Shown here piece after piece: positions 56,025 to 64,000 of a stretch of DNA of 64,000 nucleotides. The stretch's first letter is position 1. Every line of letters starts with the position of its first letter. Below the pieces are notes generated by a model, which worked only from the letters and a program-made list of their open reading frames with translations, did not search any database and was not told where the DNA came from. This stretch comes from Bacteroidota bacterium (GTDB lineage Bacteria; Bacteroidota; Ignavibacteria; Kapaibacteriales; UBA2268): positions 62,001 to 126,000 of the forward strand of contig JARKQC010000243.1 in NCBI GenBank assembly GCA_029974985.1, given 5' to 3'. Both the position numbers and the translations under genes were made by a program.

Positions 56025-57419
56025 ATGCTACAAAATTATGCCGAATTTAGTGGATTGGAATTAATTGCAATATTTAGTGAGAAAAATTTATTTAATATTG
56101 ATGAAAGTTACAATTCTATAGGTGTTTCAAGTGATTCGAGGTTAGTTAAAGAAGGTGAGATTTTTGTTGCTATCAAAGGTGAGAAATTTGATGGACATAA
56201 TTTTATATCAAAAGCCTTCGAAGCGAATGTTAAAGCTTGTATGATTTCAATAGATGAATTTAATAAATTAAAAGATATCTATCCCAATAAATCTTTTATT
56301 ATTGTTGAAGATACATTACTTGGCTTAGGGCAATTAGCCGCATATCATAGAAATCGTTTTGAAATTCCAATAATTGCTATTGGTGGCTCTAATGGAAAAA
56401 CAACTACAAAGGAAATGATTGCAAAAGTTTTATCTTCCAAATATAATGTATTAAAAACTTATGCAAATTATAATAATCAAATAGGAGTTCCTTTTGTACT
56501 TTTACAACTTAATAAAGAATTTGATATTGCAGTTCTTGAATTAGGTACAAACTCACCAGGTGAAATTTATTATTTAGCAAATCTTGTAAAACCAACGCAT
56601 GCTCTTATTACAAATATTGGAAAAGAACATCTGGAATTTTTATTAGATTTAGACGGTGTCGAGTTAGAAGAAACTTATTTATTCTCTGCTGTAATAAATA
56701 GTGGACTTGGTTTTATAAATTTTGATGATGAAAGATTAAAAAACTATGTTAATATTTTAGGCAAATTTGTTAGCTATGGTATTAGTAAAAATGCACAATT
56801 AAGATATTCATATTCTTTAAATGATTCGCTTAATCCTCAAATTACAATCAATTATAATGATAATTCTTATAATATTAATTTAAAAACTATTGGATATACA
56901 TCTGCTTTAAATGCAGTTGCCACAGTGGCAGTTGCAAGTCAATTTAATATTGATAATAATGAAATAATTAAATCATTAGAATCATTTTATCCTCTTGAAA
57001 GTAATGATGGTTATGCAAGAATGTCAATTAATAATATAAATGGAATTAAATTTATTAATGATACTTATAATGCTAATCCAGATTCAATGTATGCGGGCTT
57101 GAAAAATTTTGAATTATTGGCTTGTAATGGGAAAAAAATAGCAGTTCTTGGAGATATGAAAGAATTAGGTGAATGCTCTAACGAAGAACATTACAAAATT
57201 ATTGAGTATGCAATTTCATTCTGTAATAAAGTATTATTATTTGGTGATATTTTTTTGCAAGAAACTGAAAAATTTAATTCAAATAAGATTATGATTTTCA
57301 ATTCGATTAATTCTTTAATTGAAGAATTACATAGCATTGCTGAAAGTGGAGATAGCGTTTTTGTAAAAGGTTCGAGAAGTATGAAAATGGAATTAGTAAT
57401 TAATAGTTATAAAAATTAA
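56025..57419 (+). CDS. murF: UDP-N-acetylmuramoyl-tripeptide--D-alanyl-D-alanine ligase
   Basis: 464 residues. It joins D-Ala-D-Ala to UDP-MurNAc-tripeptide with ATP, the last cytoplasmic step of the peptidoglycan precursor. Order: N-terminal domain (VSSDSRLVKEGEIFVAIKGE, about 35-80), central ATPase (AIGGSNGKTTTKEMIAKVL, P-loop near 123; YANYNNQIGVPFVLL; VLELGTNSPGEI) and C-terminal domain (FINDTYNANPDSMYAGLKN; AVLGDMKELGE). It heads a five-gene plus-strand cluster; rnr begins 14 bases after. A divergent pair with the small membrane-protein gene shares a 107-base promoter region. Confidence 0.96.
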   Translation: MLQNYAEFSGLELIAIFSEKNLFNIDESYNSIGVSSDSRLVKEGEIFVAIKGEKFDGHNFISKAFEANVKACMISIDEFNKLKDIYPNKSFIIVEDTLLGLGQLAAYHRNRFEIPIIAIGGSNGKTTTKEMIAKVLSSKYNVLKTYANYNNQIGVPFVLLQLNKEFDIAVLELGTNSPGEIYYLANLVKPTHALITNIGKEHLEFLLDLDGVELEETYLFSAVINSGLGFINFDDERLKNYVNILGKFVSYGISKNAQLRYSYSLNDSLNPQITINYNDNSYNINLKTIGYTSALNAVATVAVASQFNIDNNEIIKSLESFYPLESNDGYARMSINNINGIKFINDTYNANPDSMYAGLKNFELLACNGKKIAVLGDMKELGECSNEEHYKIIEYAISFCNKVLLFGDIFLQETEKFNSNKIMIFNSINSLIEELHSIAESGDSVFVKGSRSMKMELVINSYKN

Positions 57420-57433
57420 TTTTAAAATTTAAG

Positions 57434-59581
57434 ATGACAAGAGAAGAATTAATAAATAGAATTGTAGAGTTAATTGCTAACTCCAAATCACCAATTAGCT
57501 TAAATAGAATTTCTAAGGATTTACAAATTGTTTCTAATACAAATGATTATTCAATTTTAAAAGATATCCTTGATGATTTATCCGAAAAACAAATTATTGA
57601 AAAATTAGCACGTAGAAAATTTGTAATAAAAACTTTTGTTGATAATTCAGAAGTTAAAGGTATATTTAGAATTGAGCATAACAAGGGTTTTGTTGAAACT
57701 GAAAACCCAGAATTAGAACGTATTATAATTAATGATAGATATTTTAATACTGCATTTGATGGCGATACTGTATTAGTTCAACTTCACGCTACAAAATCTG
57801 GCAAAAAAGCAAAAGGCGAGATTATCGAAGTATTATCAAGAAAAAAAGTTGATATAGTCGGAACTGTAGATTTTAATGGATTTTTCTATTTTTTAATTCC
57901 AGATGACCAAACTTATTATGTGGATTTTTTAATTCCCGAAAAAAAACTATTAAATGCAAAAATAAAAGATAAAGTAAAATGTAGATTTTTAAAATGGGAC
58001 GACCCTTCAATTAGTCCAAGTGTTGAAGTAATTGAAATAATTGGAACATCTGGTTTGCCAAGTGTCGAATATGACTCAATTATTAAAGAATTTGACTTGC
58101 CAACAGAATTTCCAGAAGAAGTTATTGATGAAGCAAATTCATTTAAAGCACCGGGAAAAAGAAAGCCAGCTGGGCGTCTTGATTTACGGAATGAATTAAT
58201 AATTACTATTGACCCTTATGATGCCAAAGATTTTGATGATGCTTTATCACTGAAAATACTTGAAAATGGAAATTATTATTTAGGTGTTCATATCGCTGAT
58301 GCAAGCCATTATGTTCAAGAAAACTCACAATTAGATATAGAAGCAAGATTTAGAGGCAACAGTATTTATCTTGTTGATAGAGTAATACCTATGCTACCAG
58401 AAGAACTTTCAAATGAAATATGCTCTTTGAAACCCAATGAACCACGATTAACTTTTTCTTGTTTTATGGAAATTAATTCAAATGGTATAGTTGAGAATTT
58501 CGAGATAGCAGAAGCTATAATAAATAATAAAAAAAGATATAGTTATGAGGAAGTTCTTGATATAATCGAAACGGGTGAAGGAGAAAATTCTAAGCTTATT
58601 AAAAATTTATATGAATTAAGCGAAATATTAAGAAAAAATAGATTTAAAAATGGTGGTATTGATTTTTCTACACGAGAGTATAAATTTGTTCTCGATGAAA
58701 ATAAATATCCAATAGATGTAAAAGTTAAAGAAACGACAAAATCTACTTCTCTTGTTGAAGAGTGTATGTTGATAACAAATCAGACAATTGCCAAATATTT
58801 TACTACTTTATCAAAAAAATACATTAAATCCAGCAACTTACCTTGTGTTTATAGAATTCACGAGCCGCCAGACCCCAAAAAATTAATTGATGTTATTGAG
58901 TTTATTAAAATTTTCGGATTGAAAAATCTCAAAAAAAATCCAAGTTCAAAAGAAATAAATAATATTTTAAAGCACTTTGAAGAATTACCCGAAAAACCCG
59001 TAGTTCATCAAGTTCTTATTAGAGCTATGGCAAAAGCAGTTTACTCAAATGTTAATATTGGGCATTATGGATTAGGATATAAAGAATATCTCCATTTTAC
59101 ATCACCTATACGCCGTTATCCAGATTTGGTAATTCATAGAATATTAAAAGAATATATTTCATCAGAAATTGACAATAATAGATTGAGTTATTTACGTATT
59201 TTTTGTAGAGATACGGGAAATCATTGTAGTGAAACAGAAAGAGTAGCTATGGAAGCTGAACGAGCATCTGTTAAACTTACTCATACTGTTATGGCAAGTA
59301 GCTTAATTGGCGAAATTTTTGATGGAACTATAACGGGAGTAACGAGTTTTGGTTTGTTTATACAAATTGATGGAATTTTTGCAGAAGGACTATTACACAT
59401 TAAAGATTTGAATGATGATTATTATATTTTTGATGAATCTAATTTTAGATTAGTTGGCAGAAGAACAAAACAAATTTTTGGTTTTGGTACAAGAATAAAG
59501 GTTAAGATCATCAAAGTAAATGTAGATAAAAGAACAATAGATTTTGCATATATAAAAAATAAAAAACTAAATTTATTATGA
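57434..59581 (+). CDS. rnr: Ribonuclease R (RNase II/R family exoribonuclease)
   Basis: 715 residues. An N-terminal helix-turn-helix (residues 1-65) is followed by two cold-shock domains (about 70-215), the RNB catalytic domain (about 240-590) with ITIDPYDAKDFDDALSL carrying the metal-binding aspartates, and a C-terminal S1 domain (GEIFDGTITGVTSFGLFIQI, about 625-710). It degrades structured RNA 3' to 5'. The RNB motif HFTSPIRRYPDLVIHR is typical of RNase R. It overlaps the ABC ATPase start by four bases (ATGA), so the two are translationally coupled; a functional link is not evident. Confidence 0.95.
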   Translation: MTREELINRIVELIANSKSPISLNRISKDLQIVSNTNDYSILKDILDDLSEKQIIEKLARRKFVIKTFVDNSEVKGIFRIEHNKGFVETENPELERIIINDRYFNTAFDGDTVLVQLHATKSGKKAKGEIIEVLSRKKVDIVGTVDFNGFFYFLIPDDQTYYVDFLIPEKKLLNAKIKDKVKCRFLKWDDPSISPSVEVIEIIGTSGLPSVEYDSIIKEFDLPTEFPEEVIDEANSFKAPGKRKPAGRLDLRNELIITIDPYDAKDFDDALSLKILENGNYYLGVHIADASHYVQENSQLDIEARFRGNSIYLVDRVIPMLPEELSNEICSLKPNEPRLTFSCFMEINSNGIVENFEIAEAIINNKKRYSYEEVLDIIETGEGENSKLIKNLYELSEILRKNRFKNGGIDFSTREYKFVLDENKYPIDVKVKETTKSTSLVEECMLITNQTIAKYFTTLSKKYIKSSNLPCVYRIHEPPDPKKLIDVIEFIKIFGLKNLKKNPSSKEINNILKHFEELPEKPVVHQVLIRAMAKAVYSNVNIGHYGLGYKEYLHFTSPIRRYPDLVIHRILKEYISSEIDNNRLSYLRIFCRDTGNHCSETERVAMEAERASVKLTHTVMASSLIGEIFDGTITGVTSFGLFIQIDGIFAEGLLHIKDLNDDYYIFDESNFRLVGRRTKQIFGFGTRIKVKIIKVNVDKRTIDFAYIKNKKLNLL

Positions 59582-60360
59582 TTGAAATTAATAACTTAAA
59601 GAAAAGATTTGGACCAAAGATTGTAATAGATGGAGTTACGTTTAATATTCCGGACGGTGATACTATTTGTATAATCGGCAAATCGGGTTCTGGAAAAAGT
59701 GTAATGCTAAAGCATATCGTAGGCTTATTATCGCCAGATGAAGGTTGTGTAAAAGTTGATAGAATGCAAATCAATAAATTATCAAAAAAACAAATATTTG
59801 ATATAAGAAAACAAATGGGATTTGTATTCCAAAGTGCGGCATTATTCGATTCTTTAACAGTATTTGAAAATTCAATACTTGGTATGTATGAACACGGAAA
59901 TAGAAATTTCGATGAATTGGAGAAAGAATCAATACGCGTCTTATCTGCTGTACAGTTATTACCGGATATAAATGATGTAGGGGAGACTGCTTTTCAAAAA
60001 GAATGGCAAATATTAAAAAATAAAAAACCTTCTGATTTGTCTGGTGGAATGAAAAAACGTGTTGGAGTTGCTCGCGCTTTGGTGGGTAATCCAAAATATA
60101 TTTTTTACGATGAGCCTACAACAGGGCTTGATCCAGTTACTTCGCAGCAAATTGATGAATTAATAGCAAATTTAGCGAATAATTTATCTATGACTTCTGT
60201 TGTTATTACTCATGATATGTTTTCTGTTTTTAGGATTGCAAAAACTGTAGCAATGTTACACGATGGAAAACTTAGATACTTTGGAGATGTTGAAGGATTA
60301 AAAAATTCTAATGATGATGTAGTATCAGAATTTGTTGATAGATTTATATTAAAAGCATAA
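59578..60360 (+). CDS. MlaF/Ttg2A-type ABC transporter ATPase
   Basis: 260 residues with a complete ATPase core: Walker A GKSGSGKSVML, Q-loop VFQSAALFD, signature LSGGMKKRVGVARAL, Walker B YIFYDEPTTGLDP, H-loop VVITHD. The SGGMKKRVGVARA form marks the Mla/Ttg2 lipid-transport group. Between Q-loop and signature there is about a 16-residue insertion (GETAFQKEWQILKNKKPSDL) compared with E. coli MlaF. Its usual partner genes mlaE and mlaD do not follow. The next gene encodes a membrane protein of unknown family. It probably helps move phospholipids between membranes. The partner permease may lie elsewhere. Confidence 0.93.
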   Translation: MIEINNLKKRFGPKIVIDGVTFNIPDGDTICIIGKSGSGKSVMLKHIVGLLSPDEGCVKVDRMQINKLSKKQIFDIRKQMGFVFQSAALFDSLTVFENSILGMYEHGNRNFDELEKESIRVLSAVQLLPDINDVGETAFQKEWQILKNKKPSDLSGGMKKRVGVARALVGNPKYIFYDEPTTGLDPVTSQQIDELIANLANNLSMTSVVITHDMFSVFRIAKTVAMLHDGKLRYFGDVEGLKNSNDDVVSEFVDRFILKA

Positions 60361-60365
60361 TTATA

Positions 60366-61160
60366 ATGAATGCAAGTAGTAAAATAAAAGAATTTTCTTT
60401 AAATGAAATTCTTATTATTTCTTGGGAAATATGTAAAAAGTATTTTAGAGATATTTTTCCTATTGCATTTATTGTATATTTACCAATGAATATTTTTCTT
60501 GCATTATTACCAATTGAAAATATTATTAATATATTACCCGCACTATTACCAATTGGAAATATAGACGACTTCAAATCTTATAGTTATTTAAGTTGGTTTG
60601 AAATATTTGGAAAAATGAATATTTCAATATATTTAAGCTTTTTGGGTAATGTATTATTGTCTTTATTAATTAAAGATAGATTAGCAAATAACAAAACAAA
60701 TTTTAAACAAATTATTAAGCATTTTACGAATTTAACGAATAAAGATTTAATTATAAATTTTACAATGATATTTGTCGTATTTGTATGTTTTAATTTGTGG
60801 ATGTATTTATCAATATTATATCCAACAGTTTTTTTTGTATTATTAATACCATTAATATTTTATCTTATAAATTGGTGTTTTACTATTTATATTTTTGCAT
60901 ATAAAGAAATTAATCTTTATGAAGCGATGAAATACAGCTATTCAATGGTATATTATCGCTGGGGAAAAGTTTTTTTAAAAGTATTATTATTAATATTATT
61001 TTCACAAGTCACAACATCATTAGCAGGATTACCATACTCATATTTACATAATACTTTTTTTATTAAAATTTTTTATACAAATATTGTAAGTGTTTTGACA
61101 TCTTATTTTGTTGTAGCATTTATTATTTTTTACATTAATTTTGATGATACAAAACGATGA
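60366..61160 (+). CDS. Multi-spanning membrane protein, family unknown
   Basis: 264 residues with about six hydrophobic helices (for example DIFPIAFIVYLPMNIFLALL, ISIYLSFLGNVLLSLLI, MIFVVFVCFNLWMYLSILYP, VFFVLLIPLIFYLINW). A conserved-looking segment WEICKKYFRDIFP and the later YSYSMVYYRWGKVF recall the glycerophosphodiesterase membrane domain/DUF975 group of unknown-function proteins, but I cannot assign it. It is 5 bases from the ABC ATPase and overlaps mnmA by four bases (ATGA). It is not a recognisable MlaE permease. Confidence 0.75.
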   Translation: MNASSKIKEFSLNEILIISWEICKKYFRDIFPIAFIVYLPMNIFLALLPIENIINILPALLPIGNIDDFKSYSYLSWFEIFGKMNISIYLSFLGNVLLSLLIKDRLANNKTNFKQIIKHFTNLTNKDLIINFTMIFVVFVCFNLWMYLSILYPTVFFVLLIPLIFYLINWCFTIYIFAYKEINLYEAMKYSYSMVYYRWGKVFLKVLLLILFSQVTTSLAGLPYSYLHNTFFIKIFYTNIVSVLTSYFVVAFIIFYINFDDTKR

Positions 61161-62212
61161 AAGTAGCTGTTTTATTATCAGGTGGAGTTGATAGTTCAGT
61201 TGCATTATGTTTATTGAAAGAACGAGGTTATGAGTTAACGGCATATTATCTAAAAATTTGGTTGGAAGATGAATTAGCTTTTTTAGGTAACTGCCCTTGG
61301 GAAGAAGATTTAGAATATGCAAGAGGGGTATGTGCAAAACTTAATGTGCCTCTACAAATTATAAATATGCAAACTGAATATCTGAATACTGTCGTTGAAT
61401 ATACAATTAGCGAATTAAAAGCGGGTAGAACTCCAAGCCCAGATATAATGTGTAATAAAAATATCAAATTTGGTGATTTTTTCAATAAAATTAATAATGA
61501 TTTTGATAAAGTTGCTTCGGGGCATTATGCACAAATTGAAGAAATAAATGGTAAATTTTATTTAAAAGAATCTCCAGATAGAATAAAAGACCAAACTTAT
61601 TTTTTGACGTATCTTAATCAATTTCAATTATCAAAAATATTATTCCCTATTGGACAGTTTACTAAATTAGAAGTCAGAGAGTTGGCTCATAAATATGGAC
61701 TTCCAACAGAAAAACGTAAAGATTCTCAAGGTATCTGTTTTTTAGGAAAAATTAAATATAATGATTTTATTAAATTTCATTTAGGTGAGGAAAAAGGTGA
61801 TATTATCGAAGTTGAGACTAATAGAATTTGGGGACAACACAAGGGATACTGGTTTCATACGATAGGGCAGAGAACGGGATTAGGGCTTAGTGGAGGTCCT
61901 TGGTACGTAGTTAAAAAAGATATTGAAAATAATATAGTTTATATTTCAAAAAATAATCAAACTGAAAAAATTTCTCACACAGATCTTATTTGTACTAATA
62001 TCAATTGGATACCAGAATTTTCAGATGCCAATCAATTTGAAATCAAATTGCGACATGGTGCTGCAAAAAATCTCTGTACTATTGAAAAAATTGATAATAA
62101 CTCTGTAAAAGTGAGATTATTCGAACCTGATCAAGGGATAAGTGCAGGTCAATTTGCAATTTTTTATGATAAAGGATATTGTTTAGGTGGTGGAGTAATA
62201 CAACTTATTTAA
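61157..62212 (+). CDS. mnmA: tRNA-specific 2-thiouridylase
   Basis: 351 residues. It thiolates U34 of Lys, Glu and Gln tRNAs. The ATP P-loop is VLLSGGVDSSVALCLL at the N-terminus. The two catalytic cysteines are in PDIMCNKNIKFG (near 99) and SQGICFLGKI (near 194). The middle WGQHKGYWFHTIGQRTGLGL and a C-terminal beta-barrel (RLFEPDQGISAGQFAIFY) are typical. It is last in the murF cluster and overlaps the previous gene by 4 bases. tRNA-Lys (CTT anticodon) in this window would not itself be its main substrate, since U34 is needed. Confidence 0.97.
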   Translation: MKVAVLLSGGVDSSVALCLLKERGYELTAYYLKIWLEDELAFLGNCPWEEDLEYARGVCAKLNVPLQIINMQTEYLNTVVEYTISELKAGRTPSPDIMCNKNIKFGDFFNKINNDFDKVASGHYAQIEEINGKFYLKESPDRIKDQTYFLTYLNQFQLSKILFPIGQFTKLEVRELAHKYGLPTEKRKDSQGICFLGKIKYNDFIKFHLGEEKGDIIEVETNRIWGQHKGYWFHTIGQRTGLGLSGGPWYVVKKDIENNIVYISKNNQTEKISHTDLICTNINWIPEFSDANQFEIKLRHGAAKNLCTIEKIDNNSVKVRLFEPDQGISAGQFAIFYDKGYCLGGGVIQLI

Positions 62213-62249
62213 AAAAAAATGTCAGCTGAAATATTAATCAACTGACATT
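62211..62249 (-). terminator. Terminator of the cytochrome genes (minus strand)
   Basis: Stem AATGTCAG/CTGACATT (62218-62225 and 62242-62249) extended by three more pairs across one mismatch. On the minus strand it is followed by eight or nine T (62219-62211). It lies between two convergent units, mnmA and the b-type cytochrome gene. Confidence 0.8.
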
Positions 62250-62286
62250 AGTAAAAATAATAATTAATTCAATATACTAAAAAAAA

Positions 62287-63054
62287 CTATTCCTCATTAT
62301 CAAAAGATTTTGTTTCTGGATTATAAGATTTGTCTCCTTCGGTATAAATTTTATAATCCTCGTGAATATCAACTATATTCGTATCATCTGTGTATTGATC
62401 AATATTTGTACTTTTTACAACTAATTTATCTTCGTGTTCTTCGTGAACCTCGTGATAACCGTCAATCATAGATTTAAAATTTGCGGTAAGTGTTGTGCCG
62501 TGTGTAGCAAGATAAATATGACCAAACATAAATATACTTAAGAAAAAGCCGACAATAATATGCAATACTGCCATAGGCCAAACCCCACCCATACCTAATA
62601 CATTTTCGGGTGCTAATTCGGGAAACATAAGAAACCAGCCAGTAATAATAATTATAGGCATAAGGAAAAACATAATACCAAAATATGTTAACTGCTGCAA
62701 TGGATTGAATTTATTTTCTTTAGAAGTATGATAAGGGTGTTTGGCTCCTTTAAAAACTCCATAAATATAATATAAACCTTGTTTAAATAACCTATCTGTA
62801 ATACCTTTTAATTTAGGAATATAATGTTTATAATTTTTTGTAATTATATTAAAAATTACATAAAATACAAAATTGATACTTAGTAAAATTCCAGCAATAT
62901 TATGAATATACATAGCAGTTTGGAAAGGTATGAATAAATCATTGGTCGCTGAATAGTGCATACTAATTCCGGATGCAATTAATACAAGAAATATTGTAAC
63001 ATTTAACCAATGCCAAATTCTAAGCCATAGTGGATAAAGCAATATTTTATTCAT
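62287..63054 (-). CDS. b-type cytochrome, membrane subunit (cytochrome b561/PhsC-like)
   Basis: 255 residues with four membrane helices and the haem-b ligand histidines at IWHWLNVTIFL (near 12-18), MYIHNIAGILL (near 51), VLHIIVGFF (near 165) and FGHIYLATHG (near 180). It matches the cytochrome b/b6 domain family that oxidises or reduces membrane quinones. A hydrophilic Glu/Asp-rich tail of about 60 residues follows the last helix. Its start overlaps the end of the multihaem cytochrome gene by 8 bases, so they are coupled and probably form one complex. The partner substrate is not known. Confidence 0.9.
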   Translation of the reverse strand: MNKILLYPLWLRIWHWLNVTIFLVLIASGISMHYSATNDLFIPFQTAMYIHNIAGILLSINFVFYVIFNIITKNYKHYIPKLKGITDRLFKQGLYYIYGVFKGAKHPYHTSKENKFNPLQQLTYFGIMFFLMPIIIITGWFLMFPELAPENVLGMGGVWPMAVLHIIVGFFLSIFMFGHIYLATHGTTLTANFKSMIDGYHEVHEEHEDKLVVKSTNIDQYTDDTNIVDIHEDYKIYTEGDKSYNPETKSFDNEE

Positions 63055-64000
63055 TATTTATATCCCTTATTTTTTTTGACTTCCATCTTAAAAATCCGTG
63101 AATTCCAATACCAAAAAATGTTAAGCCAAATATTATAATACTAAGATTATCTAAATAAACATTTCTTGTTGTTCCAATTACATAAGCATCACTTAATAAA
63201 GTACCATTAACGAAACCATATTTCATTCTTGATTGCTTTTTCTCGTGAATATAAAGCATATTAATCAATTTAGAATTTTTAGAATGACATTCTTCACATT
63301 GTTTAATAGTCTGTTCAGGTGGAAGTATATTATGATTTTTACTTGGTAATTGGTGAGATGAATGGCAATCAACGCAACGTACTGTTTCCCAATGTTTTAT
63401 TTGACTTGGCATCCAGCTATGAGTCTCTTCCACTGTTGAAATATTATATTTTTTCATCATCTTTTCATCAGAGTGGCAAGAAACACAAAATACCATTTTG
63501 TTATTTATAACAACATTAAACTTCATACCAGATTTAGTGAAAGCTTGCTCGGGAACGTCGGGTACAGCGGCAATATTATGTTCACCATGACAAAAAGTAC
63601 AAGTTGGGGCATCTTTAAAGCCTTTCATTACCCCTTGCCCATGTACACTTTGCATATATTCACCAGTAATATCTTGATGACATTTACCGCATACATTATG
63701 AATATTTTGCTTATTAATTCTCGAAGTTGTTACAGAAGCTTTTTCTAATCTATGAGCGCCGTGGCAATCTACACAAATAGCGGCTTTACTATTTCCTCGT
63801 GCAATTGCAATACCGTGAACACTTTTATCATAATTTACTAATGTTTTAGCATATTTTGATTTACTTCCGTCGGGATGTTGAAGATGACAATCCAAACATA
63901 ATTTCTCTTGATTAAGTTTTAATTGTACTTTATCAAGCAGACTTCTTTTTGTAATTTCTTTAGAATGACAATATATACAAGTAGGAGCGTCTGGATTATT
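63047..64000 (-). CDS. Multihaem c-type cytochrome, 5' end beyond the window
   Basis: The reading frame is open to base 64000 on the minus strand, so only the C-terminal ~317 residues are seen. Eight CxxCH haem motifs are visible: CIYCH, CLDCH, CVDCH, CGKCH, CTFCH, CVSCH, CVDCH and CEECH. A TTG at 63895 lies between the second motif's residues and is not a real start. Near the C-terminus one membrane helix (LSIIIFGLTFFGIGIHGFL) anchors it. The haem domain is probably periplasmic, passing electrons to or from the b-type cytochrome that follows. Respiratory nitrite, sulphur or extracellular electron transfer are all possible. Further haems may lie beyond the edge. Confidence 0.93.
   Translation of the reverse strand, partial: NNPDAPTCIYCHSKEITKRSLLDKVQLKLNQEKLCLDCHLQHPDGSKSKYAKTLVNYDKSVHGIAIARGNSKAAICVDCHGAHRLEKASVTTSRINKQNIHNVCGKCHQDITGEYMQSVHGQGVMKGFKDAPTCTFCHGEHNIAAVPDVPEQAFTKSGMKFNVVINNKMVFCVSCHSDEKMMKKYNISTVEETHSWMPSQIKHWETVRCVDCHSSHQLPSKNHNILPPEQTIKQCEECHSKNSKLINMLYIHEKKQSRMKYGFVNGTLLSDAYVIGTTRNVYLDNLSIIIFGLTFFGIGIHGFLRWKSKKIRDINNE

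Noticed and set aside
63047..63895. A complete 282-residue cytochrome starting at TTG 63895
   Set aside because: The TTG lies inside a haem motif (CLDCH) and another haem motif precedes it in frame, so the gene extends past base 64000.

Overview
The window is a strongly AT-rich stretch of bacterial chromosome, roughly 30% G+C by eye. It looks like a member of the Bacteroidota/Chlorobiota/Ignavibacteriota/Kapabacteria part of the FCB group. Four things point there. Both tRNA genes and gcvH carry the Bacteroidota promoter layout TTTG or TTG, 19 bases, TAnnTTTG. There are exported PD40-OmpA and YbbR proteins of the type common in these phyla. An efp-accB-accC cluster is present. A nifJ gene sits beside a dihydroorotate-dehydrogenase-like flavoprotein. 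No phage, insertion sequence or CRISPR array was seen, and most of the window reads as core chromosome. The species cannot be named from sequence alone.

Layout. 1-5.5 kb: the 3' end of a CorA-type transporter gene, then on the minus strand gcvT, a ComEA-like helix-hairpin-helix protein and an exported S9 peptidase, then a frameshifted hicB-like remnant. 5.5-13.2 kb (minus): a 2-oxoacid:ferredoxin oxidoreductase island with nifJ, the flavoprotein and korA-korB. 13.6-16.8 kb (plus): glmS and a nucleotide-sugar dehydrogenase. 16.8-22.1 kb: rsmB, a small predicted outer-membrane protein and a PD40-OmpA protein with two OmpA-like domains. 22.8-28.7 kb: tRNA-Lys, a complete RND efflux operon on the minus strand and tRNA-Cys. 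28.9-31.9 kb (plus): efp-accB-accC and gcvH. 31.9-37.6 kb (minus): purE, an unknown exported protein, a Nudix hydrolase, ndk, sucD, yraN and purF. 37.8-42.9 kb (plus): an orphan HigA-like regulator, then metH, a DUF454 gene and cdd. 43.0-54.4 kb (plus): a 2,202-residue secreted RHS/YD-repeat protein, a TPR protein, motA, motB and a degenerate receiver/HD-GYP protein. 54.4-55.9 kb (minus): a YbbR protein and a small membrane protein. 56.0-62.2 kb (plus): murF-rnr-ABC ATPase-membrane protein-mnmA, tightly packed. 62.3-64 kb (minus): a b-type cytochrome and a multihaem c-type cytochrome that runs off the edge.

Taken together the genes suggest central metabolism through ferredoxin-linked pyruvate and 2-oxoglutarate oxidoreductases plus succinyl-CoA ligase, with a quinone/multihaem cytochrome electron-transfer module. 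That would suit an anaerobic or microaerobic life with a Gram-negative envelope. The parts most worth a second look are the huge RHS protein with an eroded core and an unknown C-terminus, the motAB cluster linked to a catalytically degenerate receiver/HD-GYP protein, and the promoter architecture at the tRNA genes. The lysine-rich tail on SucD and the two orphan or broken antitoxin genes also deserve attention.
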